The notes under the pieces: model-generated | The model's input: the letters and a program-made list of their open reading frames with translations, nothing else | Told to the model about the DNA's origin: nothing | Databases searched by the model: none | Source: Cyanobacteria bacterium SBLK | Lineage (GTDB): Bacteria > Cyanobacteriota > Cyanobacteriia > Cyanobacteriales > Spirulinaceae | Direction of reading: 5' to 3' | Length of the DNA stretch: 64,000 bases | NCBI GenBank assembly: GCA_017746715.1 | Contig: JAGHZQ010000052.1 | Location: 124,001 to 188,000 of the forward strand | Shown here: piece by piece, positions 1 through 7,100 of the stretch | Layout of the letters: every line of letters starts with the position of its first letter | Numbering within the stretch: the first letter of the stretch is position 1 | Program-made: the position numbers and the translations under genes

Positions 1-629
1 AAGATCAATCCTATTTTCTTTACGATCTCACTCAAGACTTACTGGCAGGATCGGTCTTTCCTTTAGGAGAAATTACCAAAGACGAAACCCGACGCATCGC
101 CGCGCAATATGCTCTGAGAACCGCCAGCAAACCGGAAAGCCAAGACCTCTGCTTGGTGGAGTCCCACGGTTCCATGCAAGGGTTTCTCGATCGATACATC
201 ACTCGAAAAGAAGGGGAGATCGTTGATATCGATGGGAACGTTTTAGGCAAACACCAAGGCATTCACCATTACACCATCGGTCAGCGTAAAGGATTGGGGG
301 TTTCCGCTCGCGATCCCCTCTACGTGATGAAATTAGATGCAGTCATGAATCGAGTGGTGGTGGGCAATCGAGAAGAAGCCACACAGCCCGATTGTACGGT
401 GAATCGCCTGAATTGGGTTTCCATGGCAAAACCTGCCGCCCCATTCCGCACTCATGCGCGAGTTCGCTATCGCACGCCCCCCGTTCCCGTTAGCGTGTTA
501 CCTTTAGGGGACAATCGAATCAAACTCGTCTTTGACGAACCCCAATTTGGCATTACCCCCGGACAAGCCGCCGTTTTGTATGAAGGGGATTTACTTTTAG
601 GCGGAGGAATTATCGAGCGCTTTAATTAA
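1..629 (+). CDS. mnmA: tRNA-specific 2-thiouridylase MnmA, C-terminal part
   Basis: This is the 3' part of the enzyme that makes the 2-thio group of 2-thiouridine at position 34 of Lys, Glu and Gln tRNAs, using ATP and persulfide sulfur. The reading frame is open from base 3 and continues upstream of the window, so the gene is 5'-truncated by the window edge and not by mutation. The visible start reads DQSYFLYDL, followed by FPLGEITKDETR and KPESQDLCLV. These are conserved MnmA blocks, and the Cys of SQDLC is the second catalytic cysteine. HHYTIGQRKGLG and the C-terminal beta-barrel (TPGQAAVLYEGD) follow. The first ATG in the window (153) is internal. A hairpin terminator lies just after the stop. 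Confidence 0.93.
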   Translation, partial: DQSYFLYDLTQDLLAGSVFPLGEITKDETRRIAAQYALRTASKPESQDLCLVESHGSMQGFLDRYITRKEGEIVDIDGNVLGKHQGIHHYTIGQRKGLGVSARDPLYVMKLDAVMNRVVVGNREEATQPDCTVNRLNWVSMAKPAAPFRTHARVRYRTPPVPVSVLPLGDNRIKLVFDEPQFGITPGQAAVLYEGDLLLGGGIIERFN

Positions 630-632
630 GAG

Positions 633-658
633 AAGGGGAGGATTTTTCTCCTCTTTTT
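633..658 (+). terminator. Rho-independent terminator after mnmA
   Basis: The stem AAGGGGAG / CTCCTCTT (one G-T pair) closes a GATTTTT loop and is followed by a T-rich run, 3 bases after the mnmA stop. It separates mnmA from the kinase gene downstream. Confidence 0.7.
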
Positions 659-688
659 CTCACCATCGAAAGGCCATTGGTAATTAAA

Positions 689-3394
689 ATGACCCATTCT
701 TCATCAATTCCGAACTCCTTAGTCCGTCAATTGACCCACAAGGTGATTGGGCTGAGTTTGATGGGTTTAGCCGGTTTTGGTGGCGTTGCGCTCTTGGGTT
801 TGCTGGCGACATTGCAGCAGGTGCAACAGAGATTGGAGCGTACGAGTGCTGCGGCAGCGCAAACTTTCGAGCCGGTTCTCCTCGAACTGAAAAGCGATTT
901 GCTGGCGACCAGCGCATCCTTAGCAACAAACAACGATACTCGCAATCTTTTGCGGCAAATGCGATCGCGCAATCGCGATATTCTCCTTGCAGAATTGCTC
1001 GATCGCAATGGCAATGCAATTGTAGGAACGGGTCGCCACCAACAACCTCACATTCACCTGCACGACTCGGTTTGGCGCTCTCTTCGCGGTCAAGTCGATC
1101 GCGTGCATATTGGTTCCCTCAATTTTCAGGGGAATACTCCCTATCTCGAGATGGTCGCGCTGGTCACGGATGAAATCGGACGCTCTCGCGCTCTGTTAGC
1201 GATTCGCGTCGATTTGAGCAAACTCTGGCAAAAAACCTTGGTTCAAACGGTTGGCAGAACCGGCTATGTTTATATTGCCGATCGACAGGGTCGAGTGGTT
1301 GCCACGCGCAATTTACGCTGGCTCGGGCAGCGCGTCTCTCACGAGGAACTCGACCGACATCCCGTCTCCCTTAGCATTCGTCGGGGTTTGAATGGACGAC
1401 TCGTTTTTTCGATCGTCAGGCCTTTGAACCTCGTCCCTTGGCATACGGTGGTCGAACAGTCCATTTTTGAGGCAATTCAACCTTTTATGTTACTTGCCGT
1501 TATTGCTTTGGCCATTCTCACAACCGGGGCACTCGTTATGCTGGCGATCTTTCGATTTATTCGCGAGCGAATTGTTTTGCCGCTTGGAGAACTCGATCGC
1601 GGGGTCAACGATCTGAGAAAGGGCAAATTGCTCCAAAAGGTGCGGATCGATCGCGATGACGAACTCGGACACCTCGCCGCAACGTTCAATCGCATGGCGG
1701 AGCAACTGCAAGGGGTATTGACAGAGTTGGAACATCGGGTGGGGGAACGTACGGCACAGTTGGAGAACACCAATCGCGAATTGATGGCAGCCAAGGAAGC
1801 CGCCGAAACCGCAGCCCTTGCCAAAAGCGAATTTCTGGCAAGCGTGAGTCATGAAATCCGCACGCCGATGAATGGGGTTATCGGCATCTTAAACTTGTTG
1901 CAAGATACAAAATTGAGCGTCGAACAGCGATCGCAAGTGAAGATGGCCCGCTCGAGTGCTGAATCGTTGCTAATGCTGATTAACGATATTCTCGATTTCT
2001 CGAAAGTCGATGCGGGCAAATTGGACTTGGAGACCATTGAGTTCGACTTGCATCAACAGTTGGAAGATTGTGTCAAAACAATGGCTCTCAAAGCACAGGA
2101 AAAAGGACTCGAAGCGATCCTCGACTTGCGGGAATGCGATCGCGCCACCGTCAAGGGGGATCCCGGACGCTTGCGACAAATTTTCACCAATCTCATCGGT
2201 AATGCCATCAAATTTACCGATCGAGGAGAAATTCTCATTCGCTGTAGCCTGCAAGAATCGGGCGATATGTCAATCCTTTTCGGCTCGGTACGGGATACGG
2301 GAATCGGCATTCCCCCAGAAAAAATTGTCGGTTTATTCGATGCCTTCGTACAAGTGGATGCCAGCACCACTCGCAAATATGGCGGGACGGGTTTGGGACT
2401 GGCGATCGTGAAAAAACTCTGCGAATTAATGGGGGGTAGTATTGGGATACAGAGCGAGTTGGGGAAGGGAAGTCGCTTTGAATTCACAATTGTTTTGCAG
2501 TCCGGTCAAGTGCTGCCGACTGTTGTGCCGTCCAATATCCTTGTTCCAACCGTGTTGGTCGTCGATGATAATGCCACAAATCGGAATGTTTTGGGAGGTC
2601 AGTTACAGCAGTGGGGGGCAAAAGTTGTGAAGGTTGCGAATGGGAAGCAAGTATTGGCATCCTGCGAAGAGAGAGGGCGAGAAAATCCCGATCGCCCCCC
2701 CTTCGATCTCGTTCTTTTAGATACGCAAATACTCGATACGGAGGGGATAGAATTGGCTAAACGCTTGCAGGCCGACCATCGCTTTCGCGGCATGCCCCTC
2801 GTTGCCATGAGAGCGATCGCCGATCCCAGAGAAGAACAATTTTGGCGCGATCGCGGCTTTTCTGCCTGCATAACCAAACCCGTTACGCCGTCAGATTTGC
2901 GGTCGGCCCTGGCAATTTTGCAGAAGTCACCTTTGGAGGAATCCCGAGATAAGTACAATGGCGATCGCTCCGTCAACTCAATACCTGTCTGGCCCGCGCA
3001 AACTCGCTTGCTTTTGGTGGAAGATAATCGGGTCAATCAAATTGTTGCTAAGGGATTGCTGAAAAAATTAGGGTTGGATGCAGATATTGCGAGGAATGGG
3101 GCAGAAGCCTTGCAGTGCTTGGTAAATGCCCGAGACGATCGCCCATACACTTTAGTCTTGATGGACTGTCAAATGCCGCAAATGGACGGTTACGAAGCCA
3201 GCCGCCAAATTCGCGAGGGAAAGGGGGGCGATCGCGATATTACAATTGTGGCCATGACGGCGAATGCCATGAAGGGCGATCGGGAAAAATGCCTCGCCGC
3301 CGGGATGAATGATTATTTAACCAAGCCGATTCAAACTCAAGCCCTCGTGGAAAAATTAGAGCAATGGCTGTTAAGAGCGCCAACAATATCTTAG
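689..3394 (+). CDS. Hybrid sensor histidine kinase with periplasmic Cache-type sensor, HAMP and two receiver domains
   Basis: This is a membrane-bound hybrid kinase of about 901 residues. In order it has a TM helix (about 18-41), a periplasmic sensor (about 45-265, with GRTGYVYIADRQGRVVATR typical of dCache domains), a second TM (265-290), HAMP (about 291-343), a coiled coil, HisKA with SHEIRTPMNG (phospho-acceptor His388), HATPase_c (N-box NAIKFTD, DTGIGIPP, GGTGLGLAI), and two REC domains. REC1 has VVDDNATN and LLDTQ. REC2 has LVEDN, LVLMDCQMP (Asp826) and a Lys in TKPIQ. The ATG at 689 is preferred over an in-frame TTG at 677, which has no room for a ribosome site. The ligand is unknown. 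From HisKA onward it is closely related to the kinase at 46541-50902, so the two are paralogues. No dedicated output gene is adjacent. Confidence 0.92.
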   Translation: MTHSSSIPNSLVRQLTHKVIGLSLMGLAGFGGVALLGLLATLQQVQQRLERTSAAAAQTFEPVLLELKSDLLATSASLATNNDTRNLLRQMRSRNRDILLAELLDRNGNAIVGTGRHQQPHIHLHDSVWRSLRGQVDRVHIGSLNFQGNTPYLEMVALVTDEIGRSRALLAIRVDLSKLWQKTLVQTVGRTGYVYIADRQGRVVATRNLRWLGQRVSHEELDRHPVSLSIRRGLNGRLVFSIVRPLNLVPWHTVVEQSIFEAIQPFMLLAVIALAILTTGALVMLAIFRFIRERIVLPLGELDRGVNDLRKGKLLQKVRIDRDDELGHLAATFNRMAEQLQGVLTELEHRVGERTAQLENTNRELMAAKEAAETAALAKSEFLASVSHEIRTPMNGVIGILNLLQDTKLSVEQRSQVKMARSSAESLLMLINDILDFSKVDAGKLDLETIEFDLHQQLEDCVKTMALKAQEKGLEAILDLRECDRATVKGDPGRLRQIFTNLIGNAIKFTDRGEILIRCSLQESGDMSILFGSVRDTGIGIPPEKIVGLFDAFVQVDASTTRKYGGTGLGLAIVKKLCELMGGSIGIQSELGKGSRFEFTIVLQSGQVLPTVVPSNILVPTVLVVDDNATNRNVLGGQLQQWGAKVVKVANGKQVLASCEERGRENPDRPPFDLVLLDTQILDTEGIELAKRLQADHRFRGMPLVAMRAIADPREEQFWRDRGFSACITKPVTPSDLRSALAILQKSPLEESRDKYNGDRSVNSIPVWPAQTRLLLVEDNRVNQIVAKGLLKKLGLDADIARNGAEALQCLVNARDDRPYTLVLMDCQMPQMDGYEASRQIREGKGGDRDITIVAMTANAMKGDREKCLAAGMNDYLTKPIQTQALVEKLEQWLLRAPTIS

Positions 3395-3459
3395 AAATCT
3401 AGAAAGAATTTTCCAACACTTAAAAAACAATAAAGCAGAATTGCATCAAAATTTTACCC

Positions 3460-3493
3460 TTGACACTTCCCTCTCAATATGAGAGGGTATAGA
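3460..3493 (+). promoter_or_regulatory. Putative promoter/operator of the HigBA pair
   Basis: A TTGACA hexamer (3460-3465) is followed by a perfect palindrome, CCCTCTC-AATAT-GAGAGGG (3469-3487), and then TATAGA (3488-3493). The distance between the two hexamers is 22 bases, long for a standard promoter, so the exact -10 is uncertain. The palindrome is placed where a HigA-type antitoxin would autoregulate. Confidence 0.55.
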
Positions 3494-3523
3494 GAAATGG
3501 GCAAGCAACAAGGAGACTAAGCT

Positions 3524-3592
3524 ATGACAAATTACATAAAATATCAAAGGAATACTTATGCACTTAATTTCTATTCGCAATCTTCGCCATGA
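3524..3592 (+). other. Possible 22-codon leader ORF overlapping the higB start
   Basis: An ATG at 3524 has a better ribosome site (AGGAG at 3511-3515, spacing 8) than most genes nearby. It opens a 22-codon frame (MTNYIKYQRNT...) that ends inside the toxin gene, in another frame. It may be a translated leader that couples or dampens toxin translation. It could also be chance. Confidence 0.25.
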
Positions 3593-3857
3593 TACATCTC
3601 AATATCCCGATTTAAAAAAACAAGTCGAAGACTGGCACACAACGGTTAAAAATGCTAAATGGCAAGATATCGAAGATGTTCGCAAAATTTACCGAGATGC
3701 GGAAGCAGTGGGAAATTTTACAGTTTTTAACATCAAAGGGAATAAATATCGTTTGATTGTCGGAATTGACTATGAATCACAAATTATCTATTACAAATAC
3801 CTGCTAACTCATGCAGAATATGATAAGGATAGTTGGAAGAATGACCCTTACTTTTGA
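3558..3857 (+). CDS. higB: HigB-family toxin (mRNA interferase)
   Basis: This 99-residue protein matches the HigB toxin family (RelE-like fold). That family degrades mRNA, usually on the ribosome, when its antitoxin is lost. The family features seen are the LKKQVEDWHTTVKNAKWQD helix, the VGNFTVFNIKGNKYRLIVGIDY core strands and the C-terminal YYKYLLTHAEYDKDSW segment. The ATG at 3558 has AAAGGA six bases upstream. The gene precedes its antitoxin and overlaps it by 17 bases. Toxin-first order is the usual higBA arrangement. Expression is probably controlled by the palindrome at 3469-3487. Confidence 0.85.
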   Translation: MHLISIRNLRHDTSQYPDLKKQVEDWHTTVKNAKWQDIEDVRKIYRDAEAVGNFTVFNIKGNKYRLIVGIDYESQIIYYKYLLTHAEYDKDSWKNDPYF

Positions 3858-4239
3858 CTCAAAAATCTATCACGATTTGCTGATTAATGTTACTCCAAAG
3901 GAGATCGCCACTGAAGAAGAATACGATCGCTTCCTCAGTGCAGCCGAGAAACTCGTGTTCGCTAAAAATCGTTCGTCCGAACAAAAGGAATTGCTCAAAT
4001 TATTGACCATTTTAATTGAAAAGTACGAATCGGAAAATTACCCGATTGAGGAATCTTCTCCTCACGAAATTTTACAACATTTGATGGAAGCAAGCAGCAC
4101 TCGACAAGCGGATCTTGTTGGTGTTATTGGCTCTAGCGGTGTTGTTTCGGAGATTGTCAATGGTAAGCGATCGATTAGCAAGGCTCAAGCTAAAGCCCTT
4201 GGCGATCGCTTTAAGGTTTCTCCGAGTATATTTATTTGA
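3841..4239 (+). CDS. higA: HigA-family antitoxin with XRE-type helix-turn-helix
   Basis: This 132-residue partner of the HigB toxin has an N-terminal region (1-75) rich in charged helices and a C-terminal XRE helix-turn-helix, with ADLVGVIGSSGVVSEIVNGKRSISKAQAKAL as the DNA-reading part. The antitoxin would bind HigB and repress its own promoter. I chose the ATG at 3841. It overlaps the toxin by 17 bases, which implies coupled translation. The in-frame ATG at 3811 would put a longer tail inside the toxin gene. The length fits HigA proteins with an N-terminal extension. Confidence 0.82.
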   Translation: MTLTFDSKIYHDLLINVTPKEIATEEEYDRFLSAAEKLVFAKNRSSEQKELLKLLTILIEKYESENYPIEESSPHEILQHLMEASSTRQADLVGVIGSSGVVSEIVNGKRSISKAQAKALGDRFKVSPSIFI

Positions 4240-4265
4240 AGGGCATATCTCTGTAAATTTATATT

Positions 4266-4395
4266 CCTCCTAACTCTCCACTTTGTAAGAGGGGAATCTG
4301 CTTTCCCATCCTTACAACGCGAAGTCTCCTTTAGCTTTTTGTCCTTAAAAAGCAAAGCATCCTTTGACTTCCCTCTTACAAAGAAGGACAGGAGG
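4266..4395. repeat. MITE-like inverted-repeat element
   Basis: The left arm reads CCTCCT (4266-4271) then CTTTGTAAGAGGG (4281-4293). The right arm reads CCCTCTTACAAAG (4371-4383) then AGGAGG (4390-4395). Both blocks are perfectly complementary. The middle contains a second imperfect hairpin (TTTAGCTTTTT / AAAAAGCAAA). The whole 130 bp could fold as one cruciform-like structure, as MITEs do. No transposase is nearby. Confidence 0.6.
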
Positions 4396-4683
4396 GAAAT
4401 AAAGATAGCGATCGCGAGAGCAGTTTCCGCGATCGCTCCAGATGGATTATTTTTTGCCCATCTCGATCCCAATAATTTAAAATTCCCCGGCAATATGACA
4501 GGGAAAAAAGCGATCGCGCAACTCCAGAAACAAGGATTAAATTATAACCAAAAAAAGCACCTGCTTTCTTGTCAGGGAAAACAAGAACTCGACTTGAATT
4601 ACTGCTATCTCGGAGCCAGTGATACAGCAGGGAAAAACTATACCGGACAAGCTGCGATCGATTCTTATTATCGAACTTTATAA
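4339..4683 (+). CDS. Hypothetical protein or gene remnant
   Basis: An open frame of up to 114 codons runs from a TTG inside the inverted repeat to 4683. An ATG at 4495 would give 62 residues. I recognise no domain. The frame contains a stretch beginning ITAIAPDG-like residues and ends AGKNYTGQAAIDSYYRTL. It lacks a clear ribosome site, and its 5' part is built from a repeat element. It may therefore be the 3' end of a gene that lost its start when the repeat inserted. The translation from 4440 onward looks protein-like, with balanced composition. Confidence 0.3.
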   Translation: MSLKSKASFDFPLTKKDRREIKIAIARAVSAIAPDGLFFAHLDPNNLKFPGNMTGKKAIAQLQKQGLNYNQKKHLLSCQGKQELDLNYCYLGASDTAGKNYTGQAAIDSYYRTL

Positions 4684-4687
4684 AGAG

Positions 4688-5293
4688 TTATTCTCCCTCT
4701 AACTCTTTTACTCGTGCTTCTAATTCTGCGATACGAGCTTGCAATGGGGAAAGCCTTTCTGTAACTTCTACTTCTGAATATTTATAGGGAATATGTTGGG
4801 GACAATTCCAATCCCATGCTTCGACTTTAATGAGAAAACCTCGCTTGATTTCAGCAGGATAATCGGGTATTGTTAACTGGGCGATCGCTTCTGGATCGTC
4901 AAAAATAACCTTTGCACGTCCCCAAATTTTTAAACGGCGGCGATTGGCATAATCCATTAAGAAAAGAAACACGCGATCGTCAACGGATAAATTACCAATG
5001 GTTAAGTATTGACAATTGCCGCTAAAATCCGCAAATCCTAAGGTTTTTTCATCGAGAATTTTTAGGAAACCAACAGGACCGCCTCGGAATTGAATATAAG
5101 GCCAGCCATTTTCATTTCTTGTCCCCAAATAAAAGCTATCTCTTGCCTTAATAAAAGTTTCCAAGCGAGGAATAATCGTATCATTTTCCGGGCCGCCTTC
5201 TTCCATGCGCGCATACATTTCCCGAGAACCATAACGCTCTTGAAAGGCTTTTACGGCTGGAGTGAAGGCAATTTCAGTGAATTTTCGTGACAT
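4688..5293 (-). CDS. Pyridoxamine 5'-phosphate oxidase-like FMN-binding protein
   Basis: This 201-residue protein has the split-barrel flavin-binding fold of the PNPOx-related family. The diagnostic region is FIKARDSFYLGTRNENGWPYIQFRGGPVGFLKILDEKTLGFADFSGN, followed by RVFLFLMDYANRRRLKIWGRAKV. Family members bind FMN, or in some cases F420 or heme, and reduce small molecules. The substrate cannot be told from sequence, and it is not the true PdxH because the PLP-site motifs are not evident. It ends in a short coiled coil (LQARIAELEARVKELEGE). The ATG start has no competitor nearby. It is followed on the same strand by nothing obvious and may be transcribed with the GST gene upstream at 5395-5988. 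Confidence 0.8.
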   Translation of the reverse strand: MSRKFTEIAFTPAVKAFQERYGSREMYARMEEGGPENDTIIPRLETFIKARDSFYLGTRNENGWPYIQFRGGPVGFLKILDEKTLGFADFSGNCQYLTIGNLSVDDRVFLFLMDYANRRRLKIWGRAKVIFDDPEAIAQLTIPDYPAEIKRGFLIKVEAWDWNCPQHIPYKYSEVEVTERLSPLQARIAELEARVKELEGE

Positions 5294-5322
5294 GATTATT
5301 TGTTCGGTTGTTGGGTTGATTT

Positions 5323-5374
5323 CTCCCCTCTTGGGAGGGGTTGAGGGTGGGTTATCCTCCCCTCTTGGGAGAGT
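5323..5374. repeat. Twin hairpin repeat between two minus-strand genes
   Basis: The hairpin sequence CTCCCCTCTTGGGAG occurs twice (5323-5340 and 5357-5374), each able to fold by itself. It may act as a transcription terminator or mRNA stabiliser after the GST gene. Confidence 0.5.
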
Positions 5375-5394
5375 GAGTTATCGTTGGCTATAGT

Positions 5395-5988
5395 TCAGGT
5401 CATACCGACAAAATTTGGTAATCCTTGGACTCGCTCGATCCATGCAATAATGTGGGGATATTCTTCTAAAGATATCTTGCCATCTTCTGCTAAAGAGACG
5501 TAGGGAAAAACTGCAATATCTGCAATGGTCGGGCGTTCGAATTCCAACCACAATCGCGTCTTTAAATGTTCATTTAATAATGTTAGAATATACTTAGATT
5601 TCTCCGTCGCGCGCTCGATGTTAATACTTTTCACGCCAAATAAGTGATAAAGGCGCGCATTTTCGGGGCCTTGGCGCACCTCTCCCGTCGCAATGGACAG
5701 CCAACGGACGATCTTACTCGCGGCGATCGCTTCATCGGGAAACCAATCTTCTCTCCCATAGCGTTTGGCTAAATAAGTGAGGATTGCCTGTGCGTCGGTG
5801 ACGATCGCTTCTCCATCCACCAAAACGGGAATTTGTCCGAAAGGATTAAGCGCAAGAAAAGGGGGTTTTTTATGCTCTCCACTCATCAAGTCCACTCGGA
5901 TAACCTCATGTTCCAATCCCAGTAAAAACAGTAACAAGCGGACTTTATAGCTATTTCCGGAAAGTTCGTGGCTGTAGAGTTTCAACAT
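5395..5988 (-). CDS. Glutathione S-transferase family protein
   Basis: This 197-residue soluble GST has an N-terminal thioredoxin-like domain (MLKLYSHELSGNSYKVRLLL, then PFGQIPVLVDGEAIVTDAQAI with the cis-Pro and the Asp that binds the gamma-glutamyl group) and an all-helical C-terminal domain ending in FERPTIADIAVFPYVSLA. It probably conjugates or reduces an electrophile with glutathione. I chose the ATG at 5988 over an in-frame TTG at 6003; GGAA lies nine bases before the ATG. The gene is divergent from a TetR-family regulator across two identical palindromes, so it is the likely target of that repressor. Confidence 0.87.
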   Translation of the reverse strand: MLKLYSHELSGNSYKVRLLLFLLGLEHEVIRVDLMSGEHKKPPFLALNPFGQIPVLVDGEAIVTDAQAILTYLAKRYGREDWFPDEAIAASKIVRWLSIATGEVRQGPENARLYHLFGVKSINIERATEKSKYILTLLNEHLKTRLWLEFERPTIADIAVFPYVSLAEDGKISLEEYPHIIAWIERVQGLPNFVGMT

Positions 5989-6014
5989 GGACAGTATTTC
6001 CAAAACAGGATAAA

Positions 6015-6056
6015 ACCGAACGTTCGGTACAGCTTTAATTTACCGAACGTTCGGTA
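6015..6056. promoter_or_regulatory. Two TetR-type operator palindromes
   Basis: ACCGAACGTTCGGT occurs at 6015-6028 and again, extended to TACCGAACGTTCGGTA, at 6041-6056. Both are perfect dyads with centres 27 bases apart, in the gap between the GST gene and the TetR gene. They almost certainly bind the adjacent regulator and control both promoters. Confidence 0.85.
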
Positions 6057-6094
6057 CAATGTCAACAGGCTAGGGAAAAATCTGTATCCTAATT

Positions 6095-6649
6095 ATGCAA
6101 ACATCCAGAGATGAAGCCATTCGGAAGTTGATTAAAGTTTTTCGCACCTATGGTTATGAGGGGACGACTTTATCGCTGATTTCCAAGATGACGGGGTTGG
6201 GGAGAGCCAGTCTTTATCACCATTTCCCCAAAGGCAAGCAGGAAATGGCACAAGCGACATTGATGCACGTCCATCAACAATTTTGCGAAATTGTGCTGAA
6301 ACCTTTACAACAAGAGACAAATCCTCGCGATCGCTTGCAAGGAATGTGCGAGGGGTTAAATCAATTTTACGATCGCGGGCGTGCAGCTTGCTTAATTGCT
6401 GTTTTTTCCTTGGGAGGAGAGGAGAATATGTTTCGCGAACCCGTTAAAAAGGCATTGCAGGAGTGGATCGCGAGTTTGGAGAACGTGTTAAGAGAAGCAG
6501 GATGCGATCTCCCTCGAGAGCGATCGCGAGAAGTTGTCATGCAAATCCAAGGGGGATTAATGGTCGCCCGGGTGCTGGACGATACAACTCCTTTCGAACA
6601 AATGCTCGCACGATTCCCCGAACGATTGTTAGAGGAAACAAACTTCTAG
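6095..6649 (+). CDS. TetR/AcrR-family repressor (LmrA/YxaF-like)
   Basis: This 184-residue regulator has an N-terminal helix-turn-helix (AIRKLIKVFRTYGYEGTTLSLISKMTGLGRASLYHHFPKGKQEM) and a C-terminal ligand and dimer domain of the LmrA/YxaF type (RAACLIAVFSLGGEEN, then QIQGGLMVARVLDD). It should dissociate from the duplicated palindrome at 6015-6056 when bound to a small hydrophobic or electrophilic ligand, releasing the divergent GST gene. The ligand is unknown. The ATG at 6095 is the only sensible start; the ribosome site is weak. Confidence 0.9.
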   Translation: MQTSRDEAIRKLIKVFRTYGYEGTTLSLISKMTGLGRASLYHHFPKGKQEMAQATLMHVHQQFCEIVLKPLQQETNPRDRLQGMCEGLNQFYDRGRAACLIAVFSLGGEENMFREPVKKALQEWIASLENVLREAGCDLPRERSREVVMQIQGGLMVARVLDDTTPFEQMLARFPERLLEETNF

Positions 6650-6666
6650 GAGTTCGCGATCGCGCC

Positions 6667-6993
6667 TCAACAACAATCTTCACTCAAACAGCAGGCTCGA
6701 ATATCGGGGTGATTTTTGCAACAATCGTTGAGTAAAAAAGAAAGTAAACTACCGATTTGCTCGAAGTTAGCCCGATAGATAATCTTGCGCGATTGGCGTT
6801 GGGAAGAAATAACCCCGGCATTTTCTAAGGCTGATAAGTGAAAGGAAGCCCGAGAGTACGTCGCCTCTACCCGTTTCCCCACATCCCCAGCCGATGCTCC
6901 CTCATCCCCACAACTCACCAAATAGCGAACGATTCGCAGTCTGGTCTCCTGAGATAGGGCGTTGAGCATCGCGATAACTTGGGCTTCATTCAT
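6667..6993 (-). CDS. arsR: ArsR/SmtB-family metalloregulator with C-terminal cysteine cluster
   Basis: This 108-residue winged-helix repressor has MLNALSQETRLRIVRYLVSCGDEGASAGDVG, then ATYSRASFHLSALENAGVISSQRQSRKIIYRANFEQI. The C-terminus reads DCCKNHPDIRACCLSEDCC and contains three vicinal Cys pairs. The usual alpha-3 site motif (ELCVCDL) is absent, so the metal or metalloid (likely As(III)) would be sensed at the C-terminal cysteines, as in Acidithiobacillus-type ArsR proteins. It is divergent from a GST that also ends in a Cys-rich tail, and a 9-bp dyad abuts its start codon. Confidence 0.88.
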   Translation of the reverse strand: MNEAQVIAMLNALSQETRLRIVRYLVSCGDEGASAGDVGKRVEATYSRASFHLSALENAGVISSQRQSRKIIYRANFEQIGSLLSFLLNDCCKNHPDIRACCLSEDCC

Positions 6994-6994
6994 T

Positions 6995-7022
6995 ATTTCA
7001 ATATTTCTTGATCTATTGAAAT
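6995..7022. promoter_or_regulatory. Putative ArsR operator
   Basis: A dyad of perfect 9-bp arms, ATTTCAATA (6995-7003) and TATTGAAAT (7014-7022), with a 10-base spacer, lies directly upstream of arsR and between the divergent genes. Its size and position fit an ArsR/SmtB operator controlling both. Confidence 0.7.
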
Positions 7023-7100
7023 GTTTTAGGTATAGTTTTTGTTATAGCCACAACAAAAACAAAATTGACTAGCGATTGACATCTAGCAGGAGGATTCGCC

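Noticed and set aside
4266..4395. Riboswitch
   Set aside because: The foldable region has a long-armed hairpin typical of MITEs and lacks a conserved aptamer I could recognise.
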